45,960 bases of DNA from the NCBI RefSeq assembly GCF_003007785.1, contig NZ_PXOH01000032.1, forward strand, positions 1 to 45,960. The letters are read 5' to 3'. Position 1 is the first letter of the stretch, and every line of letters starts with the position of its first letter. Below are positions 16,049-23,391 of the stretch, piece after piece. The notes beneath the pieces were generated by a model. The model was not told where the DNA came from. It saw nothing but the letters and a program-made list of their open reading frames with translations, and ran no database searches. The stretch is from Aphanothece hegewaldii CCALA 016. GTDB taxonomy: Bacteria; Cyanobacteriota; Cyanobacteriia; Cyanobacteriales; Microcystaceae. The position numbers were made by a program, and so were the translations under genes.

Positions 16049-16399
16049 GTGAATAATGAATTGAATCGTCAAGGATTTTTTAATCAAGATGGTGAAGCTG
16101 GCGAAAGCCTGTGGCAATATGTACAATCATTGAGTCCCGAAACAATCACTCAACTGTCTAAACCCGATTCATCAGAAGTCTTTCAAGTCATGGAACGTAA
16201 TATTATCGGTTTACTCGGTAATCTTCCTTCTGAACATTTTGGCGTAACCGTGAATACCAGTCGAGAAAATTTAGGACGTTTACTCGCTTCTGCTATGATG
16301 AGTGGTTACTTTCTCCGCAATGCCGAACAACGTATGAACTTTGAAAAATCTTTGTTTAGCATCCAAAGTCATACTTCAGAAGACGGGTTTACTGAATAA
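16049..16399 (+). CDS. DUF760 family protein
   Basis: A 116-residue protein starting with GTG, preceded by AGGAGG about 8 nt upstream, which fixes the start. The core reads LWQYVQSLSPETITQLSKP, then VMERNIIGLLGNLPSEHFGV, then ENLGRLLASAMMSGYFLRNAEQRMNFEKSL. This is the DUF760 signature of cyanobacteria and plastid-targeted plant proteins. It is soluble and probably all-helical; the role is unknown. It lies 141 bp after the sigma factor with the hairpin between them, so it may be separately transcribed. Confidence 0.9.
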   Translation: MNNELNRQGFFNQDGEAGESLWQYVQSLSPETITQLSKPDSSEVFQVMERNIIGLLGNLPSEHFGVTVNTSRENLGRLLASAMMSGYFLRNAEQRMNFEKSLFSIQSHTSEDGFTE

Positions 16400-16494
16400 T
16401 AAGATTATTCATGTCTAAAGCAACAGACAAGATCTTTTATCGACACATCGTGAAGAGCGAAAAACGGGTGGCCACACGTCACCCCCTCAAGTAA

Positions 16495-16788
16495 TTAATT
16501 TTCGTTTTGTTGATTCTCTAACTGTTCTAAGCGTTGTTCTACCCTCATCAACCGTTCCATGAGAGTAAGGCGATCGCTTTCTTCTGTGATGCTGTAACCG
16601 ATTAGTTGATTAATGCGGTTTTCGTGTTGGTTGTTAAGAGCGACTAACTTAAATATCTCCTCTACCAGAATCGATATAGTTTCTCGTTCCCGTTCTTGCT
16701 GATCTTTTAACCTGATTTGACTTTCCTGTAATTCTTTTTGAACAGCCAACATCTGCTCTATGGTTTTTTGAATTTCTTCACCAGTCAT
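16495..16788 (-). CDS. Small coiled-coil protein, hypothetical
   Basis: From ATG 16788 the protein has 97 residues (MTGEEIQKTIEQMLAVQKEL ...). This ATG has a TAGGAG Shine-Dalgarno about 11 nt upstream and is preferred over the TTG at 16824. The sequence is almost entirely charged heptads (QKELQESQIRLKDQQERERE, and VEQRLEQLENQQNEN at the C-terminus). Two coiled-coil helices are likely, separated by a polar stretch near residues 55-70. Similar short coiled-coil proteins are common in cyanobacteria and have no assigned function. It converges on the DUF760 gene. Confidence 0.7.
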   Translation of the reverse strand: MTGEEIQKTIEQMLAVQKELQESQIRLKDQQERERETISILVEEIFKLVALNNQHENRINQLIGYSITEESDRLTLMERLMRVEQRLEQLENQQNEN

Positions 16789-16999
16789 TTTTGTTAAACT
16801 CCTATTATATAAGTTTTCCGTCAATCCCTTAGAGGTCAGATTCCGCAGGACTAATCATATTATGGGTTAATTAGACGGGTTTAATTCTTCATTTTAGTAT
16901 GCTCCTTGCGGGAAGAATTCTACTCTGGCGACAAAACCAAGATCCTTACTCGATTTTGGTTTGGTAAAATAATACTTGCTGCAAACCCCGTTATTCTCC

Positions 17000-17422
17000 A
17001 TGACAGAAACTACCGCGCCTATTCCTCATAAACAAATCGGTGTCGCCGTCATCTATAATGAACTTGGACAAATATTAATTGATCGTCGTCCCGAAAAAGG
17101 TTTACTCGGTGGACTTTGGGAGTTTCCGGGGGGCAAAATAGAACCCAACGAAACCGTAGAAGAATGTATCAAGCGAGAAATTAAAGAAGAAATTGATATA
17201 GAAATAGAAGTCAATGATTTACTAATTATTGTTGATCATGCTTATACTCATTTTCGCGTCACCTTACAAGTCTACAACTGCCGCTATCTCAGTGGTGAAC
17301 CGCGTCCCATTGAATGCGAAGAAATTAGATGGGTAACGATCGATGAAATTACACAATTTCCCTTTCCTAAAGCTAATATTGAAATAATTAAAGCGTTAAA
17401 CAATAAAAAATTAGACAAATAA
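17000..17422 (+). CDS. mutT: Nudix hydrolase, MutT-like 8-oxo-dGTP diphosphatase
   Basis: From ATG 17000 the protein has 140 residues. An upstream TTG at 16976 would add eight residues and is not needed. The Nudix box is complete: GGKIEPNETVEECIKREIKE followed by EIDIEI, giving G-x5-E-x7-R-E-x2-E-E-x-(ID). Upstream GVAVIYNELGQILIDRRPEKGLLGGLWEFPG is typical of MutT, which hydrolyses 8-oxo-dGTP to prevent A-to-C transversions. Other Nudix substrates are possible. The WVTIDEITQFPFPKAN tail also fits MutT. The sigma-like gene at 17456 begins 33 bp later on the same strand. Confidence 0.9.
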   Translation: MTETTAPIPHKQIGVAVIYNELGQILIDRRPEKGLLGGLWEFPGGKIEPNETVEECIKREIKEEIDIEIEVNDLLIIVDHAYTHFRVTLQVYNCRYLSGEPRPIECEEIRWVTIDEITQFPFPKANIEIIKALNNKKLDK

Positions 17423-17455
17423 GACACAATTCTTATGATAAAAATGTGTTAAAAT

Positions 17456-18679
17456 ATGCAGCCGCGCCAAGATATCATAGAAATCTTTTCAACATTTATC
17501 AAATTTGAAGCCGATCGCTTTAGTGGTTGGGCAAAAGATCCACAACTGCGTCGGAGTATGCAGTATAGCTTAAAACAATTTCCTCAAACAGATCATTTAG
17601 AAAATTTCTGGGCGTTTTATTGGTACAAACAATGGCAACAACAGAATGGGAATTTAGCCAAAACACATTTATCAGCCTACTTACAAGAAACCTGTTATTG
17701 GACATCACAAAAAATAATCACCCCTTTAGGCAACAAACATTATAAATTATCAGACTGTTTTCAAGTAGCGATCGCACGCATCGAGAAAATTCTTAAAGGT
17801 TTTAAACCAGATCCGAGGGCAACACTCAAAACATATGCGGCGGTTGCTTTTCGTAATTTAATAAAAGATGAACTGCGTCAAAGATCCCAAGTTGAGTTAT
17901 GTAATGATTGGGGACTATTGCATAAAATCAGCAAAAAACAACTTAAAGAATCATTAGAAAACGCGGGACTAAACCAAGAAACCATTAATCGCTATTGTTT
18001 AGCGTGGAATTGCTTTACAACTATAGACTTTCCTAAACAAAGTAGCCGCATCCGTCAACTAAGTCAAAGCGATCAAAAAACATGGGAAGCGATCGCAAAA
18101 CTTTACAATCGTCAGCGTCTCACTCAACTTTCCGCATCTGAACCCCAATGCAGCCCCCAAACTCTCGAAAAATGGCTGTTTTTGAGTGCATCTTTAGTCC
18201 GTACTTATCTCTATCCTCCCATTCATTCCCTGAATATGCCTAAATCTGGGGAAGAATACGGCAAATTGGAAATATCTGAGAATCTCTCAACGCCTTTAGA
18301 TGAATCGCTTTTGACTGAGATGATCGCAGTTGAAGAAAGCCAACAAAGACAAAGCCAACACAATCAGATCAATACTATCTTAACTTCAACTTTAGCCCAA
18401 ATCGAACCATCTTTTCAACAGCTTTTACAACTTTATTACCAACAACAACTCACTCAGCAAGAAATCGCTAAAACCTTACAGATGCAACAGTATCAAATTT
18501 CACGCCGCCTCACTAAAGCCAGAGAAATATTATTACTAGCATTGGTGCGATGGAGTGAAGAAACCTTGCATATTACCGTAACATCCACCGTAAAAATAGA
18601 CATTACTACAATATTAGAGGAGTGGTTGCAGAATTATTATCACAATATCAGCGATCGCTCATCCCTACCCAAACCATGA
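17456..18679 (+). CDS. Divergent sigma-70-like factor of the CHAT/DUF1822 gene set
   Basis: A 407-residue protein. Region 2-like helices lie near residues 120-150 (RATLKTYAAVAFRNLIKDEL, then RQR), resembling the RFRTWLYRIARNLAIDELRR pattern of ECF and group 3 sigma factors. A C-terminal region 4 helix-turn-helix lies at about residues 305-360 (IEPSFQQLLQLYYQQQLTQQ, EIAKTLQMQQYQISRRLTKA). A long divergent segment separates them, with no region 1.2. It should direct RNA polymerase to a small regulon. Its stop overlaps the DUF1822 start in ATGA, so the two are translationally coupled, the usual arrangement for a sigma factor and its regulator. The regulon and partner are inference. Confidence 0.8.
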   Translation: MQPRQDIIEIFSTFIKFEADRFSGWAKDPQLRRSMQYSLKQFPQTDHLENFWAFYWYKQWQQQNGNLAKTHLSAYLQETCYWTSQKIITPLGNKHYKLSDCFQVAIARIEKILKGFKPDPRATLKTYAAVAFRNLIKDELRQRSQVELCNDWGLLHKISKKQLKESLENAGLNQETINRYCLAWNCFTTIDFPKQSSRIRQLSQSDQKTWEAIAKLYNRQRLTQLSASEPQCSPQTLEKWLFLSASLVRTYLYPPIHSLNMPKSGEEYGKLEISENLSTPLDESLLTEMIAVEESQQRQSQHNQINTILTSTLAQIEPSFQQLLQLYYQQQLTQQEIAKTLQMQQYQISRRLTKAREILLLALVRWSEETLHITVTSTVKIDITTILEEWLQNYYHNISDRSSLPKP

Positions 18680-19836
18680 CTTTTTCTTTCGATACCACAA
18701 CCCAATTATGGCTAGAAATATCGCCCGCGTCTATTGAGCAATCTTGGCAACAAAGCCAGTCTTGTTCGACTCCTGAAGGGCGTTGGCATACCTATCTTAA
18801 TCAAATTTGTCTAAATACCTTCCTACCTTGGTTACAAGCGGAATATGAGCCAAATGCGACAGCTTGGCAAACTTTGCATCCATTGGCGGCTATTTGGGAA
18901 GTTGTCAACGGCACAGCTATAGAAATTCAAGGAAAGCGACTCATTTTAATTCCCAGTAAAAGCCTAGATACAAGCGAATTTTATATCCCCCAAGAATGGG
19001 TAGATTTACCCAGTTGGATTGGTGATTATTATCTTGCCGTACAAATCAATCTTGATGAGGGCTGGCTGAGAATTTGGGGATATACCACTCATCAAGAAAT
19101 TGTAGCCAAAAGTAGCTATGACGCAAGCGATCGCAATTATTATCTTGAAGAAGAGTTTTTAAATCAAGACATAACACTTTTATGGGTGATCCGTCAAGTA
19201 TCTCCCGCAGAACCGACACGGGCAACCTTACCCATTACTCAAACCCTACAACAAAATTATGGCGCGTCTCTACTGCAACGCTTGAGTAACCCAGACTTGG
19301 CACTGCTTAGACTACAAGTTCCCTTTGAATTTTGGGGAACCTTACTCGAAGAATCTAGCACACTAGAACGCTTGTATCAACAGCGACGAGGGGTAAAGCA
19401 GATCGTAAACTTAGGTCAATGGTGGCAAAATCGTTTCGAGGAGACTTGGCAATCGCTCGAAAACCTAATGGAAACGGGTTATAACGCGTCTTTACTCAAT
19501 TTGAGAGATTCAGAACAAAATGTCATTAAACGAGTTAAATTGGTCAATTTAGAAGGAACTGATCGCCAATTTGTCTTACTATTGGTATTAGAAACCGAAC
19601 CCGATCGCCGTCTTGGTATTCGTGTGCGACTCGGAACAACAGAAAGCCCACTTTGTTTACCCAGTAATCTTAGATTAGCCTTAATTTCAGCATCAGGAGA
19701 AATCCTCCAATCTGTAGAGGCACGTTCCGTCGATAACTTTATTCAATTAAAACGTTTTAAATGTCCGAAAAAAATGCGTTTTAGCATCGAAGTATCTTTA
19801 GACAATTTCAGTTTTATAGAAGAATTCACCACCTGA
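18676..19836 (+). CDS. DUF1822 family protein
   Basis: From ATG 18676 (overlapping the sigma stop as ATGA) the protein has 386 residues; an in-frame upstream ATG at 18622 would overlap the sigma gene by 58 bp. No signal peptide or membrane span is visible, so it is probably cytoplasmic. The sequence is rich in Trp and Leu (WQTLHPLAAIWEVVNG, LPSWIGDYYLAVQINLDEGW, IWGYTTHQEIV), the DUF1822 pattern found beside CHAT and CHASE2 genes in many cyanobacteria. The C-terminal half has an Ig-like beta pattern (LVNLEGTDRQFVLLLVLE). Tight coupling to a sigma factor suggests an anti-sigma factor or protease substrate; that is inference. Two GCGTCT[C/T]TAC half-elements of the palindromic repeat occur at 19264-19273 and 19487-19496. 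Confidence 0.85.
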   Translation: MTFSFDTTTQLWLEISPASIEQSWQQSQSCSTPEGRWHTYLNQICLNTFLPWLQAEYEPNATAWQTLHPLAAIWEVVNGTAIEIQGKRLILIPSKSLDTSEFYIPQEWVDLPSWIGDYYLAVQINLDEGWLRIWGYTTHQEIVAKSSYDASDRNYYLEEEFLNQDITLLWVIRQVSPAEPTRATLPITQTLQQNYGASLLQRLSNPDLALLRLQVPFEFWGTLLEESSTLERLYQQRRGVKQIVNLGQWWQNRFEETWQSLENLMETGYNASLLNLRDSEQNVIKRVKLVNLEGTDRQFVLLLVLETEPDRRLGIRVRLGTTESPLCLPSNLRLALISASGEILQSVEARSVDNFIQLKRFKCPKKMRFSIEVSLDNFSFIEEFTT

Positions 19837-19842
19837 AAAAAA

Positions 19843-22221
19843 ATGGACAAAAGTCAGTTGGTTGTCTTAAATTTAGGGAAAGGAGACTGGAAACAGGGCT
19901 ATACTACAGTTATCGCCCAACTTTGGCAATCTAATCCTCATCCACTCCAATTTACTGCAAGCTTACCGAAATCACCAGAATTAGAACTCGCTTATCAAAA
20001 CTGGCAATTACTCTTATCTGCTCATTATTCTAGTTTGGGTTGGCGTTATCGGACGTGGGAAATTGAAATAGAGTCAGAAGATGTGACACATATTTCGAGT
20101 ATTGAATTTCAGCAAGCTTGTGATGAACTACAAAATCAGCTTAATTTATGGTTAAATGCGGCATCTTTTCGCCCAATAGAAAGACAACTCCGAACTTATC
20201 TTAGTCCAACAGATGAAATACGCCTGATTATTGTTTCAGAAAATCGGACGATACTTCGATTTCCTTGGTGTATATGGTCTTTTTTTGACGATTATCCACA
20301 AGCAGAACTCGCAGTTAGTTTACCAGATTATGCTCGCTCGGTGCAAAAACAGACAACTCATAAAAACGATCGCATCAAAATTTTAGCAATTTTAGGCAAT
20401 GGACAAGGCATCGATTTAGAGCCAGATCGCTTATTATTAGAACAATTACCCAACGTCGAACTACAATTTTTAGTAGAACCAACAAGAACAGACTTAGATA
20501 GACATCTTTGGGAGAGTCGATATGATATTCTGTTTTTTGCGGGGCATAGTTCCAGCCAAGGACAAGGGAAAATTCAGATTAATAGCAGAAATAGTCTGAC
20601 AATTCCTCAGCTAAAATATGCTCTCAAAAATGCGATCGCGCAAGGTTTACAATTAGCTATTTTTAATTCTTGCGATGGTTTAGGTTTAGCTTGGGACTTA
20701 GAAGATCTCCATTTACCCCAAGGTATTGTCATGCGGGAACCCGTACCCGACATAATAGCACAAGAATTTTTAAAACACTTTTTATCCGCCTTTGCTAGAG
20801 GAGAATCTTTCTATCAGTCTGTCAGAGAAGCAAGAGAAAAATTACAGCCAAGAGAAACCGAGTTTAAGTGTGCGACATGGTTTCCTGTAATCTTTCAAAA
20901 CCCCGCTCAAATTCCTCCAACTTGGCGCTCATTGCTACCCAAAATTGAGGAAATACCCATTACTAGAGCAAAAACGAACTATCAAAAACTACTGATTAAT
21001 AGTTTAGTCGTGACAGCGATCATTGTTGGACTAAGATGGTTAGGAATGCTACAACCACTGGAGTTATGGGCATTCGATCGCTTAATGGGTTTGCGACCAA
21101 CTGAAACACCCGATCCTCGTCTGCTGATCGTTACTGTAACCGAAAAAGATATCCAAGCACAAGGAGAAGAAGCACGACGCGGATCTTTATCAGATGAAGT
21201 GCTAAATCGACTCCTAGTTATATTAGAATCGAATCAACCACGAGCAATCGGTTTAGATATTTATCGAGATTTTCCCGTAGAGACGCGCCATGGCGCGTCT
21301 CTACATCCAGACTTAAAAACGCGCCTACAAAAAAGCGATCGCCTGATAGCCATTTGCAAGCGTAGTGATGGAGAAAATGATCCAACTGGGATCGCCGCCC
21401 CGCCAGAAATACCCCTCTCACGATTGGGTTTTAGCGATTTTATTGCTGATAACGATGGAATTTTACGCCGTCATCTCCTATTTATGTCGCCCTTACCCGT
21501 TTCCTCTTCTTGTACCACAGCCTATAGTTTTAGTGTCCAATTAGCATTTCTCTATCTTCATGGTCAAGGAATTTCGCCTACTTTTACAAAAGAAGGAAAT
21601 TTACAATTAAAACAGACGATTTTTACTCGTTTAATAAGCAGAACAGTCGGTTATCAATCGATTGATGCCAGAGGCAGTCAAATAATGCTGAATTATCGCG
21701 CCCTAGACTCACCTCGCCAAATTGCGGATCAAGTCACTTTATCCCAAGTTCTCAAAGGAGAAATTAACCCGAAAGCAATTAAAGATCGAGTCATTTTAAT
21801 TGGAGTTACGGCTAATAGTACAGCAGATTACTGGGCTACACCATATGGGGCGGGATCTTTAGCTAAAATTCCAGGCGTATTCATCCAAGCACATATGCTA
21901 AGTCAAATCTTAAGTGCTGTTTTAGATAATCGTCCTCTGTTGTGGTATTTGCCTCAATGGGGTGAAATTATTTGGATTTGGGGTTGGTCGTTAACCGGTG
22001 GCTTTCTGGCTTTCCGTTTTCACCCCCGCTCTGACTTGGGACGTTCTGGAATTATAGCAGGAGTAACGTTATCGGGAACCTGTTTTCTGTTGCTCCTCTG
22101 TGGTGGTTGGTTGCCCTTGGTTCCAGCAATATTCGCTTTGGTGGTGACTGGAACGCGGATCAGGATAATTGATGGAAAAATAGAGAGAGAGGAAAATGCA
22201 AAAAACAAAATTTTGGATTAG
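19843..22221 (+). CDS. CHAT-CHASE2 membrane protein
   Basis: A 792-residue sensor-like protein. The N-terminal ~370 residues form a CHAT (caspase-like) domain with the predicted catalytic histidine in DILFFAGHSSSQG (residue 235) and cysteine in LAIFNSCDGLGLA (residue 277); both are present. A membrane span near residues 385-405 leads to a CHASE2 domain (MLQPLELWAFDRLMGLRP ... LLIVTVTEKDIQ ... AIGLDIYRDFP ... KDRVILIGVTANSTADYW), the extracytoplasmic sensor. Two or three spans close the protein. It lacks the kinase or cyclase output usual after CHASE2, so output is probably the CHAT protease facing the cytoplasm. The 28-bp palindrome at 21277 adds VETRHGASL inside CHASE2. It follows DUF1822 by 6 bp. 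Confidence 0.9.
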   Translation: MDKSQLVVLNLGKGDWKQGYTTVIAQLWQSNPHPLQFTASLPKSPELELAYQNWQLLLSAHYSSLGWRYRTWEIEIESEDVTHISSIEFQQACDELQNQLNLWLNAASFRPIERQLRTYLSPTDEIRLIIVSENRTILRFPWCIWSFFDDYPQAELAVSLPDYARSVQKQTTHKNDRIKILAILGNGQGIDLEPDRLLLEQLPNVELQFLVEPTRTDLDRHLWESRYDILFFAGHSSSQGQGKIQINSRNSLTIPQLKYALKNAIAQGLQLAIFNSCDGLGLAWDLEDLHLPQGIVMREPVPDIIAQEFLKHFLSAFARGESFYQSVREAREKLQPRETEFKCATWFPVIFQNPAQIPPTWRSLLPKIEEIPITRAKTNYQKLLINSLVVTAIIVGLRWLGMLQPLELWAFDRLMGLRPTETPDPRLLIVTVTEKDIQAQGEEARRGSLSDEVLNRLLVILESNQPRAIGLDIYRDFPVETRHGASLHPDLKTRLQKSDRLIAICKRSDGENDPTGIAAPPEIPLSRLGFSDFIADNDGILRRHLLFMSPLPVSSSCTTAYSFSVQLAFLYLHGQGISPTFTKEGNLQLKQTIFTRLISRTVGYQSIDARGSQIMLNYRALDSPRQIADQVTLSQVLKGEINPKAIKDRVILIGVTANSTADYWATPYGAGSLAKIPGVFIQAHMLSQILSAVLDNRPLLWYLPQWGEIIWIWGWSLTGGFLAFRFHPRSDLGRSGIIAGVTLSGTCFLLLLCGGWLPLVPAIFALVVTGTRIRIIDGKIEREENAKNKILD
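21277..21304. repeat. 28-bp perfect palindrome inside a coding region (copy 2)
   Basis: A perfect palindrome with half-site GTAGAGACGCGCCA and centre CATG. It is translated in frame on the plus strand as VETRHGASL within the CHASE2 domain, between a conserved YRDFP and DLKTRLQKSDRL. It matches the repeat at 7343-7370 except for one base. Restriction-like symmetry and reuse suggest a mobile or spreading element. Confidence 0.92.
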
Positions 22222-22948
22222 GACGATCGCTTTAACTTATACACTGACTACTGTACTCATTAACTCATCGGTCTACGCTTCTACTGAACCTAATGTCATC
22301 CAATTTGTACCACCGCCACCCCCTGACACAGGAGAACCAACAGGACGAGTTCAAGGTGGGGGAAGTCGCGGAAATTGCCGTAATGATCGGTCTTTGATGG
22401 CTCTTGTTCCTGTGACAAAGACGGCGGAAAAATCCTATGTTTGGGGGTTAACGACTGCCGAACATCCTACATTGATGTTTTATGTCCCAGAACGAACAAC
22501 TGCTGAAACTGTAGAATTTGTTTTACAGGATGAAAGCGATAACGAAATTTATACCACACGATTTACTTTAACGAAAACAGTGTCAGGTATTGTGAGAATT
22601 TCTCTTCCTGCGACAACTTCCCCCTTAATTATAGGTAAAAAGTATCGTTGGATATTTTTAATGGAATGTGACCCCCAAAGTCCCTCTAATTCGGTTTTTG
22701 TTCGAGGTACAATTGAACGAGTGGCGATCGGGGCTACACTTTTAGAGCAACTTAAAACCACTCAAACGCCTTTAGAACGTGCTACTGTTTACGCCGCCAA
22801 CGGGATTTGGTACGATGCTTTAACGAGCCTCAGTGAGCAAGATAATCTCAATTCACCAACCATTCAGACGGCATGGATTGACTTATTAGAGCAAGTGGGT
22901 TTGGCTCCTATGGCTCGAACTCCGATCGTTTGGCAAACCGACGATTAA
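22196..22948 (+). CDS. Secreted DUF928 family protein
   Basis: A 250-residue protein that starts inside the end of the CHAT-CHASE2 gene (26-bp overlap). The N-terminus is a signal peptide (IRTIALTYTLTTVLINSSVYA, cleavage before residue 29). A Pro-rich stretch FVPPPPPDTGEP follows, then GGGSRGNCRND, a strong DUF928 landmark. The conserved region continues with LMALVP, LTTAEHPTLMFYVP and WIFLMECDP, with cysteines that may form a disulfide. The family is cyanobacterial, of unknown function and typically found with CHASE2/CHAT genes. It should act in the periplasm and could be a ligand or regulator of the CHASE2 sensor (inference). Confidence 0.9.
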   Translation: MQKTKFWIRTIALTYTLTTVLINSSVYASTEPNVIQFVPPPPPDTGEPTGRVQGGGSRGNCRNDRSLMALVPVTKTAEKSYVWGLTTAEHPTLMFYVPERTTAETVEFVLQDESDNEIYTTRFTLTKTVSGIVRISLPATTSPLIIGKKYRWIFLMECDPQSPSNSVFVRGTIERVAIGATLLEQLKTTQTPLERATVYAANGIWYDALTSLSEQDNLNSPTIQTAWIDLLEQVGLAPMARTPIVWQTDD

Positions 22949-22957
22949 AGCCAATTT

Positions 22958-23299
22958 CTACGCTACCGCAAAATCTGTGTACGATCGCATCTTAGGTTCA
23001 TGGAATGCTAATACAATATCTTCCTTGTCAACACCTGCACGAACTAGATCAGTTGCGATCCCTTCTTCAGTCCAATCCTCTTCGATCCAAAATTTGCTAT
23101 CTTTAAGACGAACGTAGACAGTTATACCCATAAGACGTTCACTGTTAGGCCAACCTAGATTCATCCAGATATAATGACCCTTTGGCTTATCTACAATTAA
23201 AAATGTTTCGAGATCTGGGTTATGGCGACGGTTACACAATTCTACATACTCCGTCAAGATACGTTCAATCATTTGGGGATATTCAGTTAATTTATCCAT
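22958..23299 (-). CDS. xisI: XisI family protein (fdxN element excision controlling factor)
   Basis: A 113-residue protein of the XisI type: MDKLTEYPQMIERILTEYVE at the start, then FLIVDKPKGHYIWMNLGW, VYVRLKDSKFWIEEDWTEEG, then IATDLVRAGVDKEDIVLAFH. XisI and XisH were named for heterocyst fdxN element excision in Anabaena but occur widely in cyanobacteria, usually as a xisH-xisI pair with overlapping ends. Here only a fragment of xisH remains upstream (23287-23391). The gene sits between the stop codons of the DUF928 gene (9 bp away) and the TPR-CHAT gene. Its current function is unclear; it may be a passenger. Confidence 0.92.
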   Translation of the reverse strand: MDKLTEYPQMIERILTEYVELCNRRHNPDLETFLIVDKPKGHYIWMNLGWPNSERLMGITVYVRLKDSKFWIEEDWTEEGIATDLVRAGVDKEDIVLAFHEPKMRSYTDFAVA

Positions 23300-23391
23300 T
23301 GTCTAATCTCCTCTGTTTCTGTATCTACAACAATGAGTGGCAGTTGATGTTTATTGAGGACAAGTTGAATTACATCTTGCTTAAAGCCAAT
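23287..23391 (-). pseudogene. 5'-truncated xisH remnant
   Basis: On the minus strand, in a frame different from the TPR-CHAT gene, the sequence reads FKQDVIQLVLNKHQLPLIVV, then DTETEEIRQWIN and stop at 23287. This matches the C-terminal end of XisH proteins, and it overlaps the xisI start by 13 bp, as intact xisH-xisI pairs do. Everything 5' of the Phe is replaced by the 3' end of the TPR-CHAT gene, whose last codons share the junction. The remnant lacks a start codon and the nuclease-like core. Confidence 0.75.
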
